64,000 nt of DNA, taken from DATFJT01 sp965230755 (GTDB lineage Bacteria; Bacteroidota; Bacteroidia; Chitinophagales; Saprospiraceae). Below, in pieces: positions 28,200 through 37,383 of this stretch. The first letter of the stretch is position 1; each line of letters starts with the position of its first letter. The stretch lies in assembly GCA_965230755.1 (NCBI GenBank), contig CBDDLT010000004.1, positions 62,001 to 126,000 of the forward strand, given 5' to 3'. Both the position numbers and the translations under genes were made by a program. The notes below the pieces were generated by a model. It worked only from the letters and a program-made list of their open reading frames with translations, had not been told where the DNA came from and made no database searches.

Positions 28200-28616
28200 T
28201 TATTTGCAGTACGCATTGTAAGCCTGCTTCAAATTCTCTGCAATCATGTCAGCCGCTCTTCCTTCTATATGATGTCTTTCCAACATATGCACTACCTCGC
28301 CGTCCTTCATCAATGCTATTGAAGGGCTACTTGGAGGGTAGGGTAAGAAATATTCTCTGGCTTTGCTTACAGCCTCTAAATCCACACCGGCAAATACTGT
28401 AAATAGTTTATCAGGCTTTGATTCATTGTCAAGAGATATTCTAGCACCTGGTCTGGCATTGGCAGCAGCACATCCACACACCGAATTAACTACCACTAAG
28501 GCCGTGCCTTCCATATTTTCAAATTTCTGCTCAACATCTTGTCCTGACTTCAATTCTTCAAACCCCGATCTCACTAATTCTTCCGCCATCGGAGCTGTCA
28601 TTTCTATTGGATACAT
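28200..28616 (-). CDS. BrxA/BrxB-family bacilliredoxin
   Basis: The protein has 138 residues with the CGC active site (C47, C49 in VVNSVCGCAAANARP), typical of the YphP/YqiW group. In Bacillus these remove bacillithiol from S-thiolated proteins. Bacteroidota of this kind also often carry this family, though the thiol used here is unknown. It is the last gene of the four-gene operon, 16 bases after the DUF2064 gene, and is followed by a strong terminator. Confidence 0.93.
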   Translation of the reverse strand: MYPIEMTAPMAEELVRSGFEELKSGQDVEQKFENMEGTALVVVNSVCGCAAANARPGARISLDNESKPDKLFTVFAGVDLEAVSKAREYFLPYPPSSPSIALMKDGEVVHMLERHHIEGRAADMIAENLKQAYNAYCK

Positions 28617-28632
28617 AGCTTAATTTTTTGTC

Positions 28633-29244
28633 CTAACAAAGGTAGGAATTGAAAGGTTCACGACCAAGCAAATTATTCCAATCCGATAAATGATCCGTAT
28701 CTGAAAGTGGCTCCAGTAACTTTATCGAATGCCCGTTAAAGTTGATTTTCTTTAGAGTTTCTGAAAACAGATTTGATTGGCTCCAAGGCATTTGCTCAAA
28801 CAAGTAAGAATGCGCATTTTTTAAGCCAATAAGGTAATAACCTCCATCCTTGGCTGGACCTAAAACAATGTCATGATCATTAAGAGCAATATCAGCTTGT
28901 TCTAAATGATTATTCTCTAATTCTCCACAATCACTACCAATTAAGATGACTTTAGAATAATCTTGCAATTCCATCCTGAAAGCCTTAAGCATTCTTTCTC
29001 CAAGATCCCTTCCCTCTTGTCTTTTTTTTGTAACGTCCTTCAGGCTTTCCCAGTTTTCTATTTCCTCTGAAAAGTACACAACAGGGATTAGTGTGCTTTT
29101 TCTCACCAGATCAATAGTATACCCCAATAATTTGTGATAAACATCGAGCGCAAACTCATCACTAGTTTCCTTAGCCAAGCGAGTTTTTACCTTACCTTTT
29201 ACTGGGTTTTTGATAAAAACTACAATTGCGGTTTTATTCATCAT
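28633..29244 (-). CDS. TIGR04282/DUF2064 glycosyltransferase-like protein
   Basis: The product is about 203 residues from the ATG at 29244 (MMNKTAIVVFIKNPVKGKVK). The longer in-frame start at 29319 lies in the tolC gene. It has the nucleotidyl/glycosyltransferase A fold with KTRLAKE, the acidic cluster GSDCGELENNHL, and GPAKDGGYYLIGLK. Members are called arsenosugar-biosynthesis glycosyltransferases from their neighbours in other genomes, but no arsenic gene is here. The start overlaps the tolC stop by 11 bases, so translation is probably coupled. Confidence 0.9.
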   Translation of the reverse strand: MMNKTAIVVFIKNPVKGKVKTRLAKETSDEFALDVYHKLLGYTIDLVRKSTLIPVVYFSEEIENWESLKDVTKKRQEGRDLGERMLKAFRMELQDYSKVILIGSDCGELENNHLEQADIALNDHDIVLGPAKDGGYYLIGLKNAHSYLFEQMPWSQSNLFSETLKKINFNGHSIKLLEPLSDTDHLSDWNNLLGREPFNSYLC

Positions 29245-30670
29245 ATAGGTTAATTCCCATATAGTAATCCAATACCTTGATAGCAAAAATATAATTGTAC
29301 TTTGCCCTGATCTGATCACTCAATGCATTGTCTCTCTGAATACGACTCTGGCTGTATTCAAAATTATTGATGGCACCATGTTCGAATGCAGTTTGAGCAT
29401 TATCAAAAGCCAATTGCATGGCCTCATAAGTCAAATCAGCTGCCTCCATACTAGAAACGGCATTATTGTAATTTTGATAAGCTTCATTGACTTCGCTTTC
29501 CAGTTGTTGTTCGACCGTTTCCGTATTAAGTACGCTTCTTTCTCTATTGATTTTGGCTTCATCCACGTTGGACTGGAGTCGGTACTGGTTGAAGATTGGG
29601 ATATTTAAAGACACACCTAAGGCCTGACCCAAATTGTTTTGTAACTGATACCCTACCGGAGCATCTTCAAAATTAAAAAATTGAACTTCCTGAACGGCAG
29701 TTACTTCCTGACCATTTATACTAAAATCCGTGCTGACTTCTTCGGTTCTAACTCCATTGGTCCTTTTCGCCAATGAAGAATAACGGGTATTTACATTCCC
29801 AAATAGACTGAGTGAGGGCATCAGAGATTTCTGGTTGGCAGAAATTTGTTGTTCACTTACTTGTTCTCTTAATTCAGCAGCTCTGATTCGAAAATCATTA
29901 TTCCTTGCGCTACTGAGAATGCTCTCCAGCTTTGCCGCTCTATAAGGATCATCTAAGGCAATCTGCTCAACCGAAGGGACCAGCGGTTCGAACTCCTGAT
30001 CATATCTCATCAACAATCTCAATTGTAGTAGACTAGACTGATAACTGTTTTGAGCGTTAACCACAGATTGTCCATCCCTTGCCCACTGCGCTCGAATATT
30101 GAGTAATTCTGCTTCCGCAATGGTGCCTGCCTTTAACATTTTCTCCATTCTCGACACTTGCTCTTCACTCAAAGACTTGTTTCTCTCCGCGTTGGCCACT
30201 AACTCTTTTTGAAGGACCGTTTGTAGATAAGCATTGGCAACAGATAAACTTATATTTCTTTTTTCTTGTTTCCAATCACTTTCACTGGCCATTACATTAA
30301 GACCACTAATTCTTTGTTCTTGTCTTATTCTTCCGAATTGAAAAAGCTCTACTTGTGCATTTAAGCCTCCATTGAGAATACTCGACGTCTGATTGGCAAA
30401 GCTGTTGGTAGTCGGATCAACCACAAATCCGAAGTTGTATCCGTAACTGGTAGAAGCATTCAGGCTAGGAATCATTTGATTCTTGGCTACTTTTTCAGCA
30501 ATTTTAGAACTCTCGATATTGAGATACTGGTTTTTCAAGGAAAGATTATTTTCTTCCGCGATCTTCACACATTGTTCAAGCGATAATTCTTGTTCCAGTG
30601 CGTAAACGGAAAAGAAGATCCAAGAAAACACAAAAGTGAGCAGTATCTGTCGTATAAAAATATTATTCAT
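29234..30670 (-). CDS. TolC-family outer membrane efflux protein
   Basis: The product is about 478 residues from the ATG at 30670, which begins the signal peptide (ILLTFVFSWIFFSVYALEQE). It has the two internally repeated halves of TolC proteins, each with long coiled helices and beta strands (LSLEQCVKIAEENNLSLKNQ at the start, YEAMQLAFDNAQTAFEHGAI near the end). It forms a trimeric outer membrane channel with an inner-membrane pump. No RND/MFP partner is nearby. Its start overlaps the end of the T9SS plug gene by eight bases. Confidence 0.93.
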   Translation of the reverse strand: MNNIFIRQILLTFVFSWIFFSVYALEQELSLEQCVKIAEENNLSLKNQYLNIESSKIAEKVAKNQMIPSLNASTSYGYNFGFVVDPTTNSFANQTSSILNGGLNAQVELFQFGRIRQEQRISGLNVMASESDWKQEKRNISLSVANAYLQTVLQKELVANAERNKSLSEEQVSRMEKMLKAGTIAEAELLNIRAQWARDGQSVVNAQNSYQSSLLQLRLLMRYDQEFEPLVPSVEQIALDDPYRAAKLESILSSARNNDFRIRAAELREQVSEQQISANQKSLMPSLSLFGNVNTRYSSLAKRTNGVRTEEVSTDFSINGQEVTAVQEVQFFNFEDAPVGYQLQNNLGQALGVSLNIPIFNQYRLQSNVDEAKINRERSVLNTETVEQQLESEVNEAYQNYNNAVSSMEAADLTYEAMQLAFDNAQTAFEHGAINNFEYSQSRIQRDNALSDQIRAKYNYIFAIKVLDYYMGINLYDE

Positions 30671-31952
30671 AATCTCTGGTTGAAATTCTTTTGCTACCGA
30701 TGATTCGATCATATCTCTCCATAGGCGTGCGATAGTAAATCAAGAAATCATAAAAATTGCGTGTTTCATAATGAGATCCTTCGGTCTCCTGAAGTTGAGC
30801 CACCTTGGAGTCCTTATCTACAATCGCATAAGCATAATCATAGTAGCCTTGTTTTAATCTAATCTTTTTGGTGTAAGCAGATATACTCGGATTATAATAC
30901 ATTCTACTTCTTTCCGATGGTTCCCAATCCATGAACTTACCGAATAAATGCACTTCTTTGCCTTCCAATTCGTAAGGAGAGGCATAGTTGAACCAAACAT
31001 CCACATATTCGGTATAAACTTCACTATTGATCGGATTATCCTGATTGTCAATTACAAAGTATCCATTGATATCGGGAACCAGGAAGTAAGGCTTCCACTG
31101 CCTGGACTCATCTATTCGTTTTAGGACCTCATAGGTCCCTCCTCTTTCTTGTTTTTGAATATCGAATACCCCTCTCGTCTTTACCCGCAATGTGCGCAGA
31201 TCAACAAATCTATATTCATTCAAGGCTGGAAAAGATATTTTATCGATGTAATTGTACTTCAAGATATCTTTGCCAACAAAATTGGCCTTAACACCGCGGA
31301 TGGTGTTGTCTGTCCTTCCATTTTGGTAAACATCTGCCCAAATGCTTCTGGCCGGATTATAAAAATCTGTGGTCCCCAAACCGATCTGAAAGTCAAACTC
31401 TTGTTTTTCGTTGCCCATTTCCTTGATGGGAAACTGCAATTGTACTGCAAGCTCTACTTGATTCTCTACCACAAAAAACTGTCTGCTAAATGTGGGAATC
31501 TTTTCCGCATCGAATCTGAATACGTGCATCATATAATTTCCACTTACCCTGACCGTTGACTCTTGATTCGGAAATCGGAAAACGTAATGATTATACAAGG
31601 GTCCATCTGAACGAGAGAAATAGGCATCTTCAATGATCATTTCAGCAAAACCCTCAACATAATCGAACTCTGATAATTGGGAGGGTTCCCAGTTATGGTC
31701 ACAGTGCTGGATATAGACGTAATAATCATTGATATCATCTCTGAATTCGTCAAATTCCAATGTCAATCCCTCATTGGTCCCCAATTGAAAAATGGGCATG
31801 GCTTCAGTAGTTCCTCCTGGATACAACTGAATTGTTGCGACCAGAGGATCATATATCGTATCCTTGTTCACAAAGCCCAAATCTTCCAGTTGTGCAATTC
31901 CCCAGGGGCCTGTGCAAAACATGAGAATAAGCAATGTAGTGAACCGAATCAT
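30663..31952 (-). CDS. T9SS plug protein (DUF5103)
   Basis: The protein has 429 residues with a signal peptide (LLILMFCTGPWGIAQL). The family pattern appears as a first beta domain with IQHCDHNWEPSQLSEFDYVE and the strand NHYVFRFPNQESTVRVSGNY, and a second domain with DVWFNYASPYELEGKEVHLF and DYAYAIV. The DUF5103 protein has been described as the plug that closes the SprA translocon channel of T9SS in Flavobacterium. It is the first gene of an operon with tolC, DUF2064 and bacilliredoxin genes. Confidence 0.9.
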   Translation of the reverse strand: MIRFTTLLILMFCTGPWGIAQLEDLGFVNKDTIYDPLVATIQLYPGGTTEAMPIFQLGTNEGLTLEFDEFRDDINDYYVYIQHCDHNWEPSQLSEFDYVEGFAEMIIEDAYFSRSDGPLYNHYVFRFPNQESTVRVSGNYMMHVFRFDAEKIPTFSRQFFVVENQVELAVQLQFPIKEMGNEKQEFDFQIGLGTTDFYNPARSIWADVYQNGRTDNTIRGVKANFVGKDILKYNYIDKISFPALNEYRFVDLRTLRVKTRGVFDIQKQERGGTYEVLKRIDESRQWKPYFLVPDINGYFVIDNQDNPINSEVYTEYVDVWFNYASPYELEGKEVHLFGKFMDWEPSERSRMYYNPSISAYTKKIRLKQGYYDYAYAIVDKDSKVAQLQETEGSHYETRNFYDFLIYYRTPMERYDRIIGSKRISTRDYE

Positions 31953-32114
31953 AATTTCTATTTACAAGACTTAACCGAAATTTCTTTGTATTTATTTCAA
32001 GCTTAAAATTGATAAAAAATTGATCTCTATAAAAGTGCAACAATTCATAGCATCAAGTACTTTTTTTAGATGAACACTTTATATACATAGATGACAATCG
32101 AGAAGATCGCATTT

Positions 32115-32699
32115 TTACGGATAACAAGGTTCGTTGGTTGCAATATCCGTATTGAGCAATCCAATTTGGTCCGAATACTGATCCGCAAAGTAACATGGGA
32201 TATCTTGCTCACAATCATGACTAAGCTGATCGAGACAATTAATAGCAACAATTTCTCCTTTAAAATCCAACAGAGCTCCATCTTGTAATCTCAACTGAAC
32301 CGAATAATCATATTTGACATTGTCTCCCGAAGCGGGAAGCGTATCCGGGCCGGGCCAAAACCAATCAAAAGGATCATCCGGAGCAATGCTCTTTTTATCG
32401 TGGACCAAATTATCTAAATCAAAAACCTGAAATGACTCAATTTCCGACACTCCCTTCACATAAGGAAAAAAGATGTCGTTAATCCCATCATTGTTCGGGC
32501 TAAAAGAATTAGGAACGTATACTTGAAAGTTCAGGCTATCCAAATTAATTACGGCTCCAGAACAGCAAAAAGCTCCTGTATTTTCTTCCATTTGTTCGGG
32601 TGGTGACTCTGATGAATCGTCATCATCACATGACACAAGGGGCATTGTCAGTAGGCTAATCAATAGTAAAAGATAAAAAGTTGTGTTCTTATGTTGCAT
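32115..32699 (-). CDS. Lipoprotein with a gliding-motility C-terminal-like domain
   Basis: The protein has 194 residues with a lipoprotein signal (LTMPLVSCDDDDSSESPP). The mature part has VYVPNSFSPNNDGINDIFFP, the start of the CHU_C/type B T9SS sorting domain, followed by a partial beta pattern. The end departs from the domain and carries four cysteines (CLDQLSHDCEQDIPCYF). A lipidated protein that is mostly a sorting-like domain is unusual. Its role is unknown. The gene follows the membrane glycosyltransferase gene by four bases. Confidence 0.75.
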   Translation of the reverse strand: MQHKNTTFYLLLLISLLTMPLVSCDDDDSSESPPEQMEENTGAFCCSGAVINLDSLNFQVYVPNSFSPNNDGINDIFFPYVKGVSEIESFQVFDLDNLVHDKKSIAPDDPFDWFWPGPDTLPASGDNVKYDYSVQLRLQDGALLDFKGEIVAINCLDQLSHDCEQDIPCYFADQYSDQIGLLNTDIATNEPCYP

Positions 32700-32703
32700 T
32701 TTC

Positions 32704-34455
32704 TTAAAAGTTTAGTGCTTCTATTTTTACTTGATGAATAATCAAACTATCCGGACTTTGGTTCCAAACATAACTCTTTAAAAGCTTGAAATTGTCTTTT
32801 GGCCCCAATCGTAGATTGTATTTGATACTATCTTTCTGTTTATCATTCATTACAAAGGGTAGTCTTACTGCTTTCCAAAAAATGATCTCATCCTTTTCAT
32901 TTCTCAGCTCAGTCACCAATTTTGGAGCAGACCATTTATCAAAACCAGATCCGAAATACTCCCACTTCGCATAGACTTCTATCCATCCTGATTCATCGAA
33001 CGAAGAAAAATCAGATACATTCTTTATGTCTGTGAATTCCTTATATCCTCTACTACCTACTCCGGTAATTTTCAGAGTTTCTTTTTTATCGAATACGATT
33101 TTCTTGCCTTCAACCTCCCGATTTAGCTTTTGATTCGTGTCCAAATACACATAGCGCGTTTTGTCCTGTTTCGTTCTGAGGAAAGCATCCCAATAATATG
33201 TTTTGTTCACCAGGTCCTGAGGAATGATTCGCTGTTCGAATTGCCAAGTTTGAAACAAGTTTAGACCGATAAAAAGGCCTAGAATGGGAAGAATTATTCT
33301 ATGCCAACGACCTGAATTCTCAAGTAGTGCAAGAAGAGGAATGCTCATAATAGCATAGGATTGTACTACCGGTCTGGATCCAAAGGTATTCCCATACCAC
33401 CATACATCCCAGCTAAATAAAAGATAATGGGTCAATACAGTGAATACCAGAATAGGTAAAAACCAAGGCCTTTTCCAATTATAGAGAAAGTAAAAGCCTA
33501 TAAGTGCAAAAATCATTAAAGGAGTATAGATCAGCCATCCTCTGCGATAGCCAAACCAAGCTTCCCTTATATGAGGATTGAGAAAGTCGAAAGAATGATC
33601 GCTATAACCATCAATGAACCAATACCCAGTAGTTAGGTAGTAGTATAGAATTTGTATTCCGAAAATCAGAATCATGACAGATAAAAAGGCCATACCGGAC
33701 CTCAATCGATCCCAAATATTTTTTCTAGTAATTCCCCAAAGTAGGGGGAAGAAAAGAACAAAGAGTTCAGAACTTCTTACCAAAACCAATAACCCAGAGC
33801 ACAAGGCAGCTATGATGAAATAATGGGCCCTTCTAGTACTGATGAATTGTTTAAAATGATATAGGAAAACAGCATAAAGACTGAACAAATAAAGATGGGT
33901 TAATTCGATTTGAATGGTGGAGTAATAGAAATAGTTTGTACCAACAGCCAAGGCCAGAAGAACTATGGCTACATTCCTATCCCCTCCCAACAAAAGCAAA
34001 AACCTCCTCAGATAAATCCATCCAAGGGTTAAATAAAATATCGAAGCGATAACTACGGCCCACTGATAAGGTGCACTCATTCCATCACTTGGATATGACG
34101 TTATCAAACTAAATAGATGGGCTATTAGAAAAAATGGTAGCCACAATATGGCCAGCCCTATGTTGTAAATGGGATAGTATTTGCCGTTGTCCAGTTCTCG
34201 CACTTGGTAATTATCACTTGAGATCGAATACTTCTCAAAGTGATCCTTCAAAAAAGAGTAATCTCCAGGGTGATCTTCTAGTAAGACACCTGGTAAATAG
34301 GCATAATAACCATAACCATCCCACTGTATTACGTGGCAATCATTCGAAAATAGTTGATGGCGTATAGCGCTGAATATGGAAAGGCCAAAGACGATGAATA
34401 ATAGAGCCCTTTTACTCCAAACATTCGATCCACTATGACTTATTCTATTGTTCAT
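32704..34455 (-). CDS. Polytopic membrane protein, probable GT-C-type glycosyltransferase
   Basis: The protein has 583 residues with about eleven hydrophobic segments through residue ~420, then a ~160-residue soluble beta-rich C-terminus (EGKKIVFDKKETLKITGVGS). Near the N-terminus WDGYGYYAYLPGVLL resembles the acidic loop that follows the first helix in GT-C enzymes such as dolichyl-phosphate-sugar transferases. That is suggestive, not decisive. The start overlaps the DNA glycosylase stop by four bases (ATGA). Confidence 0.75.
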   Translation of the reverse strand: MNNRISHSGSNVWSKRALLFIVFGLSIFSAIRHQLFSNDCHVIQWDGYGYYAYLPGVLLEDHPGDYSFLKDHFEKYSISSDNYQVRELDNGKYYPIYNIGLAILWLPFFLIAHLFSLITSYPSDGMSAPYQWAVVIASIFYLTLGWIYLRRFLLLLGGDRNVAIVLLALAVGTNYFYYSTIQIELTHLYLFSLYAVFLYHFKQFISTRRAHYFIIAALCSGLLVLVRSSELFVLFFPLLWGITRKNIWDRLRSGMAFLSVMILIFGIQILYYYLTTGYWFIDGYSDHSFDFLNPHIREAWFGYRRGWLIYTPLMIFALIGFYFLYNWKRPWFLPILVFTVLTHYLLFSWDVWWYGNTFGSRPVVQSYAIMSIPLLALLENSGRWHRIILPILGLFIGLNLFQTWQFEQRIIPQDLVNKTYYWDAFLRTKQDKTRYVYLDTNQKLNREVEGKKIVFDKKETLKITGVGSRGYKEFTDIKNVSDFSSFDESGWIEVYAKWEYFGSGFDKWSAPKLVTELRNEKDEIIFWKAVRLPFVMNDKQKDSIKYNLRLGPKDNFKLLKSYVWNQSPDSLIIHQVKIEALNF

Positions 34456-35042
34456 CGCTTGCTAACGAATACATTATCCCTAATATAAAACCTCCATGGC
34501 TTTTCTGCCCACTCTTCAGCATAATCGACCCCAATTCTTTTCGAATGTACAATATCCTCCATTCGAACCTTCTCTCCTTCTGATATAAAAAGACCGGATT
34601 CAGAATGAATGGATTTAGAATTATAATTCAAGTCAATTCCAAAAGCTTTGGTGAACTTACCTGGACCATTGGTCCATTGGTTCTTTGCTTTTTTCCCGTC
34701 GAAAGGCTTGGGCATCAAGACTGGTTCTACTGCCCTTATCAAAACAGCTTGAGCTTGATCTACCCTTCCGGTTACCACGTTGAGAAGATGATGTATTCCG
34801 TAACAGAGATAGACATACCAATGGCCACCGGCCATAAAAAGGGTCTCTGTTCTTTTTGTCCTACGGTTATTATAAGCATGACAGGCCTTGTCTTCGGGTG
34901 CTTTATAAGCTTCTGTTTCTACTATTTTCATCACAGACTCATCACCGGATGAATCTATTTTATGAATATATTTTCCCAAAAGTAAAATGGCTGTATTGAC
35001 CACATCATCAGAACTAAAGAAAGAAGAATTTGGGTCAATCAT
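34452..35042 (-). CDS. 3-methyladenine DNA glycosylase (AAG/Mpg family)
   Basis: The protein has 196 residues, the bacterial AAG length. Conserved parts are ILLGKYIHKID, the catalytic-region block IVETEAY, then DKACHAYNNRRTKRTETLFM and AGGHWYVYLCYGIHHLLNVV, and NGPGKFTKAFGID. It excises alkylated purines and hypoxanthine from DNA. It lies one base after mlaF and overlaps the membrane glycosyltransferase, so it is probably a passenger in an envelope operon. Confidence 0.96.
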   Translation of the reverse strand: MIDPNSSFFSSDDVVNTAILLLGKYIHKIDSSGDESVMKIVETEAYKAPEDKACHAYNNRRTKRTETLFMAGGHWYVYLCYGIHHLLNVVTGRVDQAQAVLIRAVEPVLMPKPFDGKKAKNQWTNGPGKFTKAFGIDLNYNSKSIHSESGLFISEGEKVRMEDIVHSKRIGVDYAEEWAEKPWRFYIRDNVFVSKR

Positions 35043-35043
35043 C

Positions 35044-35805
35044 TCACTTCCCGAAAGCCTTATGCTTCAGGTTTTTCAAGAAAGGTGAAGCAAAGATAAA
35101 GTCCTGAATATGCTCGGATTCACTGTCGTATATTTCATCTTTATTACCGTGCCAAGCCACGAGTCCCTGATCCAATAGGTATATATTATCTCCTATTTCC
35201 ATCACTGAATTCATATCATGGGTGTTGATGATGGTAGTAATATTGTTGTCTCTTGTGATATTTTGGATTAATTCATCTATTAGGATAGAAGTCTTGGGGT
35301 CCAAGCCTGAATTGGGCTCGTCACAAAACAAATACTTAGGTTCTAAAACAATGGATCTTGCAATTCCAACCCTCTTCTGCATTCCTCCCGACACCTCAGA
35401 GGGGTACTTATTATTCACTCCTGTGAGGTCTACCCTCTCGAGACAATCGTTTACCCTTTTTAGCTTTTCCTTTGATGTTCTATTTGTAAACATATCTAGC
35501 GGAAATCGAATGTTTTCTTCGATTGTCATAGAATCAAAAAGAGCTCCTTGCTGAAAGAGCATGCCTATTTGCATTCTCAACTGTCGTACCTCTTTTCTCT
35601 CTAATGAAAAGAAATTCTTATCATCATAGAAAACATTACCGCTTGTTGGATTGAATAAACCTACAAGTATTTTAAGCAAAACAGTCTTACCCGCTCCGGA
35701 TTTTCCAATGATAAGATTGGTTTTCCCCTGTTGGAAAGTTGCGTCGATTCCCTTTAGTACTTTATGCTCGTTAAAAGACTTATAAATATTGGTTGCTCTA
35801 ATCAT
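35044..35805 (-). CDS. MlaF-type ABC transporter ATPase
   Basis: The protein has 253 residues. It has Walker A IGKSGAGKT, Q-loop MLFQQGALFDSMTIEENI, signature SGGMQKRVGIAR, Walker B YLFCDEPNSGLDP and switch NTHDMNS. The ALFDSMTI wording is characteristic of Mla/Ttg2A transporters, which move phospholipids between the membranes. The permease gene is 11 bases upstream. An MCE-domain (MlaD) gene is not adjacent. Confidence 0.95.
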   Translation of the reverse strand: MIRATNIYKSFNEHKVLKGIDATFQQGKTNLIIGKSGAGKTVLLKILVGLFNPTSGNVFYDDKNFFSLERKEVRQLRMQIGMLFQQGALFDSMTIEENIRFPLDMFTNRTSKEKLKRVNDCLERVDLTGVNNKYPSEVSGGMQKRVGIARSIVLEPKYLFCDEPNSGLDPKTSILIDELIQNITRDNNITTIINTHDMNSVMEIGDNIYLLDQGLVAWHGNKDEIYDSESEHIQDFIFASPFLKNLKHKAFGK

Positions 35806-35816
35806 GAATTAAAACC

Positions 35817-36560
35817 TTAGGTGAGAACTACTGCAATGACATAATCAGCCAATAAAATTACTATATCACTATAGACTACAGCATTGGTACTAGCTTTTCC
35901 TAATTCGATGCTTCCACCCTTGACATAAAATCCCTGATAGCTGGAAATAGAGGTTATGATGAAGGCAAAAACAACCGCTTTAACAAACATAAGGTTGATG
36001 TTATGCGGATCAAAATACGATCTCATACCTCGAATATAATCGGCATGATTCAGAATTCCGGTTGGAACGCTGGCGAGATAACCTCCCAAAATACCTATAC
36101 AAGCCGAAAGACATACGAGAATAGGAACAATAATCAAACTCGCTATAATCTTGGGCATAATCAAGTAAGAATATGTATTGATCCCCATGATCTCCATAGC
36201 ATCAATATGCTCCTTTTGACGCATACCACCCAGTTCCGCTGCGATATTGGAGCCCACTTTACCTGCCAAAACAAGTGCAGTGATGGTCGGAGCTAATTCT
36301 ATGATGGTTATATCACGAACAACATATCCAATGTAGTACATAGGAATGAAAGAATTCCCCAACTGATAACTAAACTGAACAGCTGTTACTGCACCGATGA
36401 AAAGTGATATTAATGTCACAATAATCATCGAACCAATTCCGATATCGTACATTTGACGTATGATTTCCTTTAGGAACATATTCCATTTTTCAGGTCGGGT
36501 AAAACCCCTTCCCAACATTAATATGTACCTACCAAAATTTTCCAGAAAGGAAGAAAACAT
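35817..36560 (-). CDS. MlaE-family lipid transporter permease
   Basis: The protein has 247 residues with five to six membrane helices. Family signatures are TAVQFSYQLGNSFIPMYYIG, ELAPTITALVLAGKVGSNIA, AAELGGMRQKEHIDAMEIMG and the late SSYQGFYVKGGSIELGKAST. It is the membrane half of the MlaEF lipid transporter and is first in the chain mlaE-mlaF-AAG-glycosyltransferase. It is divergent from the SDR gene at 36659, with 98 bases between them. Confidence 0.96.
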   Translation of the reverse strand: MFSSFLENFGRYILMLGRGFTRPEKWNMFLKEIIRQMYDIGIGSMIIVTLISLFIGAVTAVQFSYQLGNSFIPMYYIGYVVRDITIIELAPTITALVLAGKVGSNIAAELGGMRQKEHIDAMEIMGINTYSYLIMPKIIASLIIVPILVCLSACIGILGGYLASVPTGILNHADYIRGMRSYFDPHNINLMFVKAVVFAFIITSISSYQGFYVKGGSIELGKASTNAVVYSDIVILLADYVIAVVLT

Positions 36561-36658
36561 ATTTTTTTTCTACTTTACGAAGATCAAAATTATATTAAAT
36601 CCAGGGAAATAAAAATCTCGAAGCATTCAGTTCATTAATTCAATCAAATCGAAAGACA

Positions 36659-37363
36659 ATGAGAAGAGTTCTAATTAGTGGAGCAACCAAGGGTATTGGA
36701 AGAGCTATTGTCGAATCTTTATCGCACAATGGATACCATCTTTTTTTAGTATCGAGAACCGAATCCGACCTCCAGGAATTGACTGGTCGACTGAAGGGAG
36801 AATATCCTCACCAAGATTTTCAGTACTGTGCAGCAGACTTGAGCAAGAAATCAGAAGTCCTACGCTGCACTGAGCATCTCAAAAATGTCTGGGATTCCCT
36901 TGATATACTTATCAATAATACTGGTGTATTCCTTGGCGGCCCCTTGATGGAAGAGGAAGAAGGCCAATTGGAATTCCAAATGAATACGAATCTATACAGT
37001 GCTTATCATTTGACTAGATCGACATACTCTATGCTTCAAAAATCTGCTAACGCCCATATCATTAATATGTGTTCTATAGCTAGTTTTATGGCCTATCCCG
37101 GAGGTGGATCCTACACGATCACAAAATTTGCCATGCTGGGGTTCAATAAGGTTTTGAGGAAAGAATTGATGAATACAAAAATTAAAGTTACCGCCATTAT
37201 GCCCGGTGCGACATGGTCGAATAGTTGGGCTGGAGTCGATCATCCCGAGGATCGATTAATGCAGCCGGAAGATGTGGCTCAAGTTGTACAGACTTGTTTA
37301 GATATGGCGCCTGGTGCAACAGTAGAAGAAATAATATTGAGACCTCAAGAAGGAGATCTATAG
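36659..37363 (+). CDS. Short-chain dehydrogenase/reductase
   Basis: The protein has 234 residues. The Rossmann motif is SGATKGIGRA and NNTG follows at the expected distance. The catalytic Ser is in CSIASF and Tyr/Lys are in SYTITKFAM. This is a classical SDR with NAD(P) specificity undetermined. Acidic and aromatic residues near the end (ILRPQEGDL) fit the sepiapterin-reductase-like or 3-oxoacyl-reductase-like groups. It is the first of the plus-strand genes in the second half of the window. Confidence 0.92.
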   Translation: MRRVLISGATKGIGRAIVESLSHNGYHLFLVSRTESDLQELTGRLKGEYPHQDFQYCAADLSKKSEVLRCTEHLKNVWDSLDILINNTGVFLGGPLMEEEEGQLEFQMNTNLYSAYHLTRSTYSMLQKSANAHIINMCSIASFMAYPGGGSYTITKFAMLGFNKVLRKELMNTKIKVTAIMPGATWSNSWAGVDHPEDRLMQPEDVAQVVQTCLDMAPGATVEEIILRPQEGDL

Positions 37364-37383
37364 AAGAGGATCGTTTGCATGTA

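Noticed and set aside
28633..29244. Arsenosugar biosynthesis
   Set aside because: The name comes from the TIGR04282 family context in other genomes. No arsenic methyltransferase or radical-SAM partner is present.
31149..31559. 136-codon plus-strand frame antisense to the T9SS plug gene
   Set aside because: It is a shadow of the DUF5103 coding sequence and has no recognisable motif.
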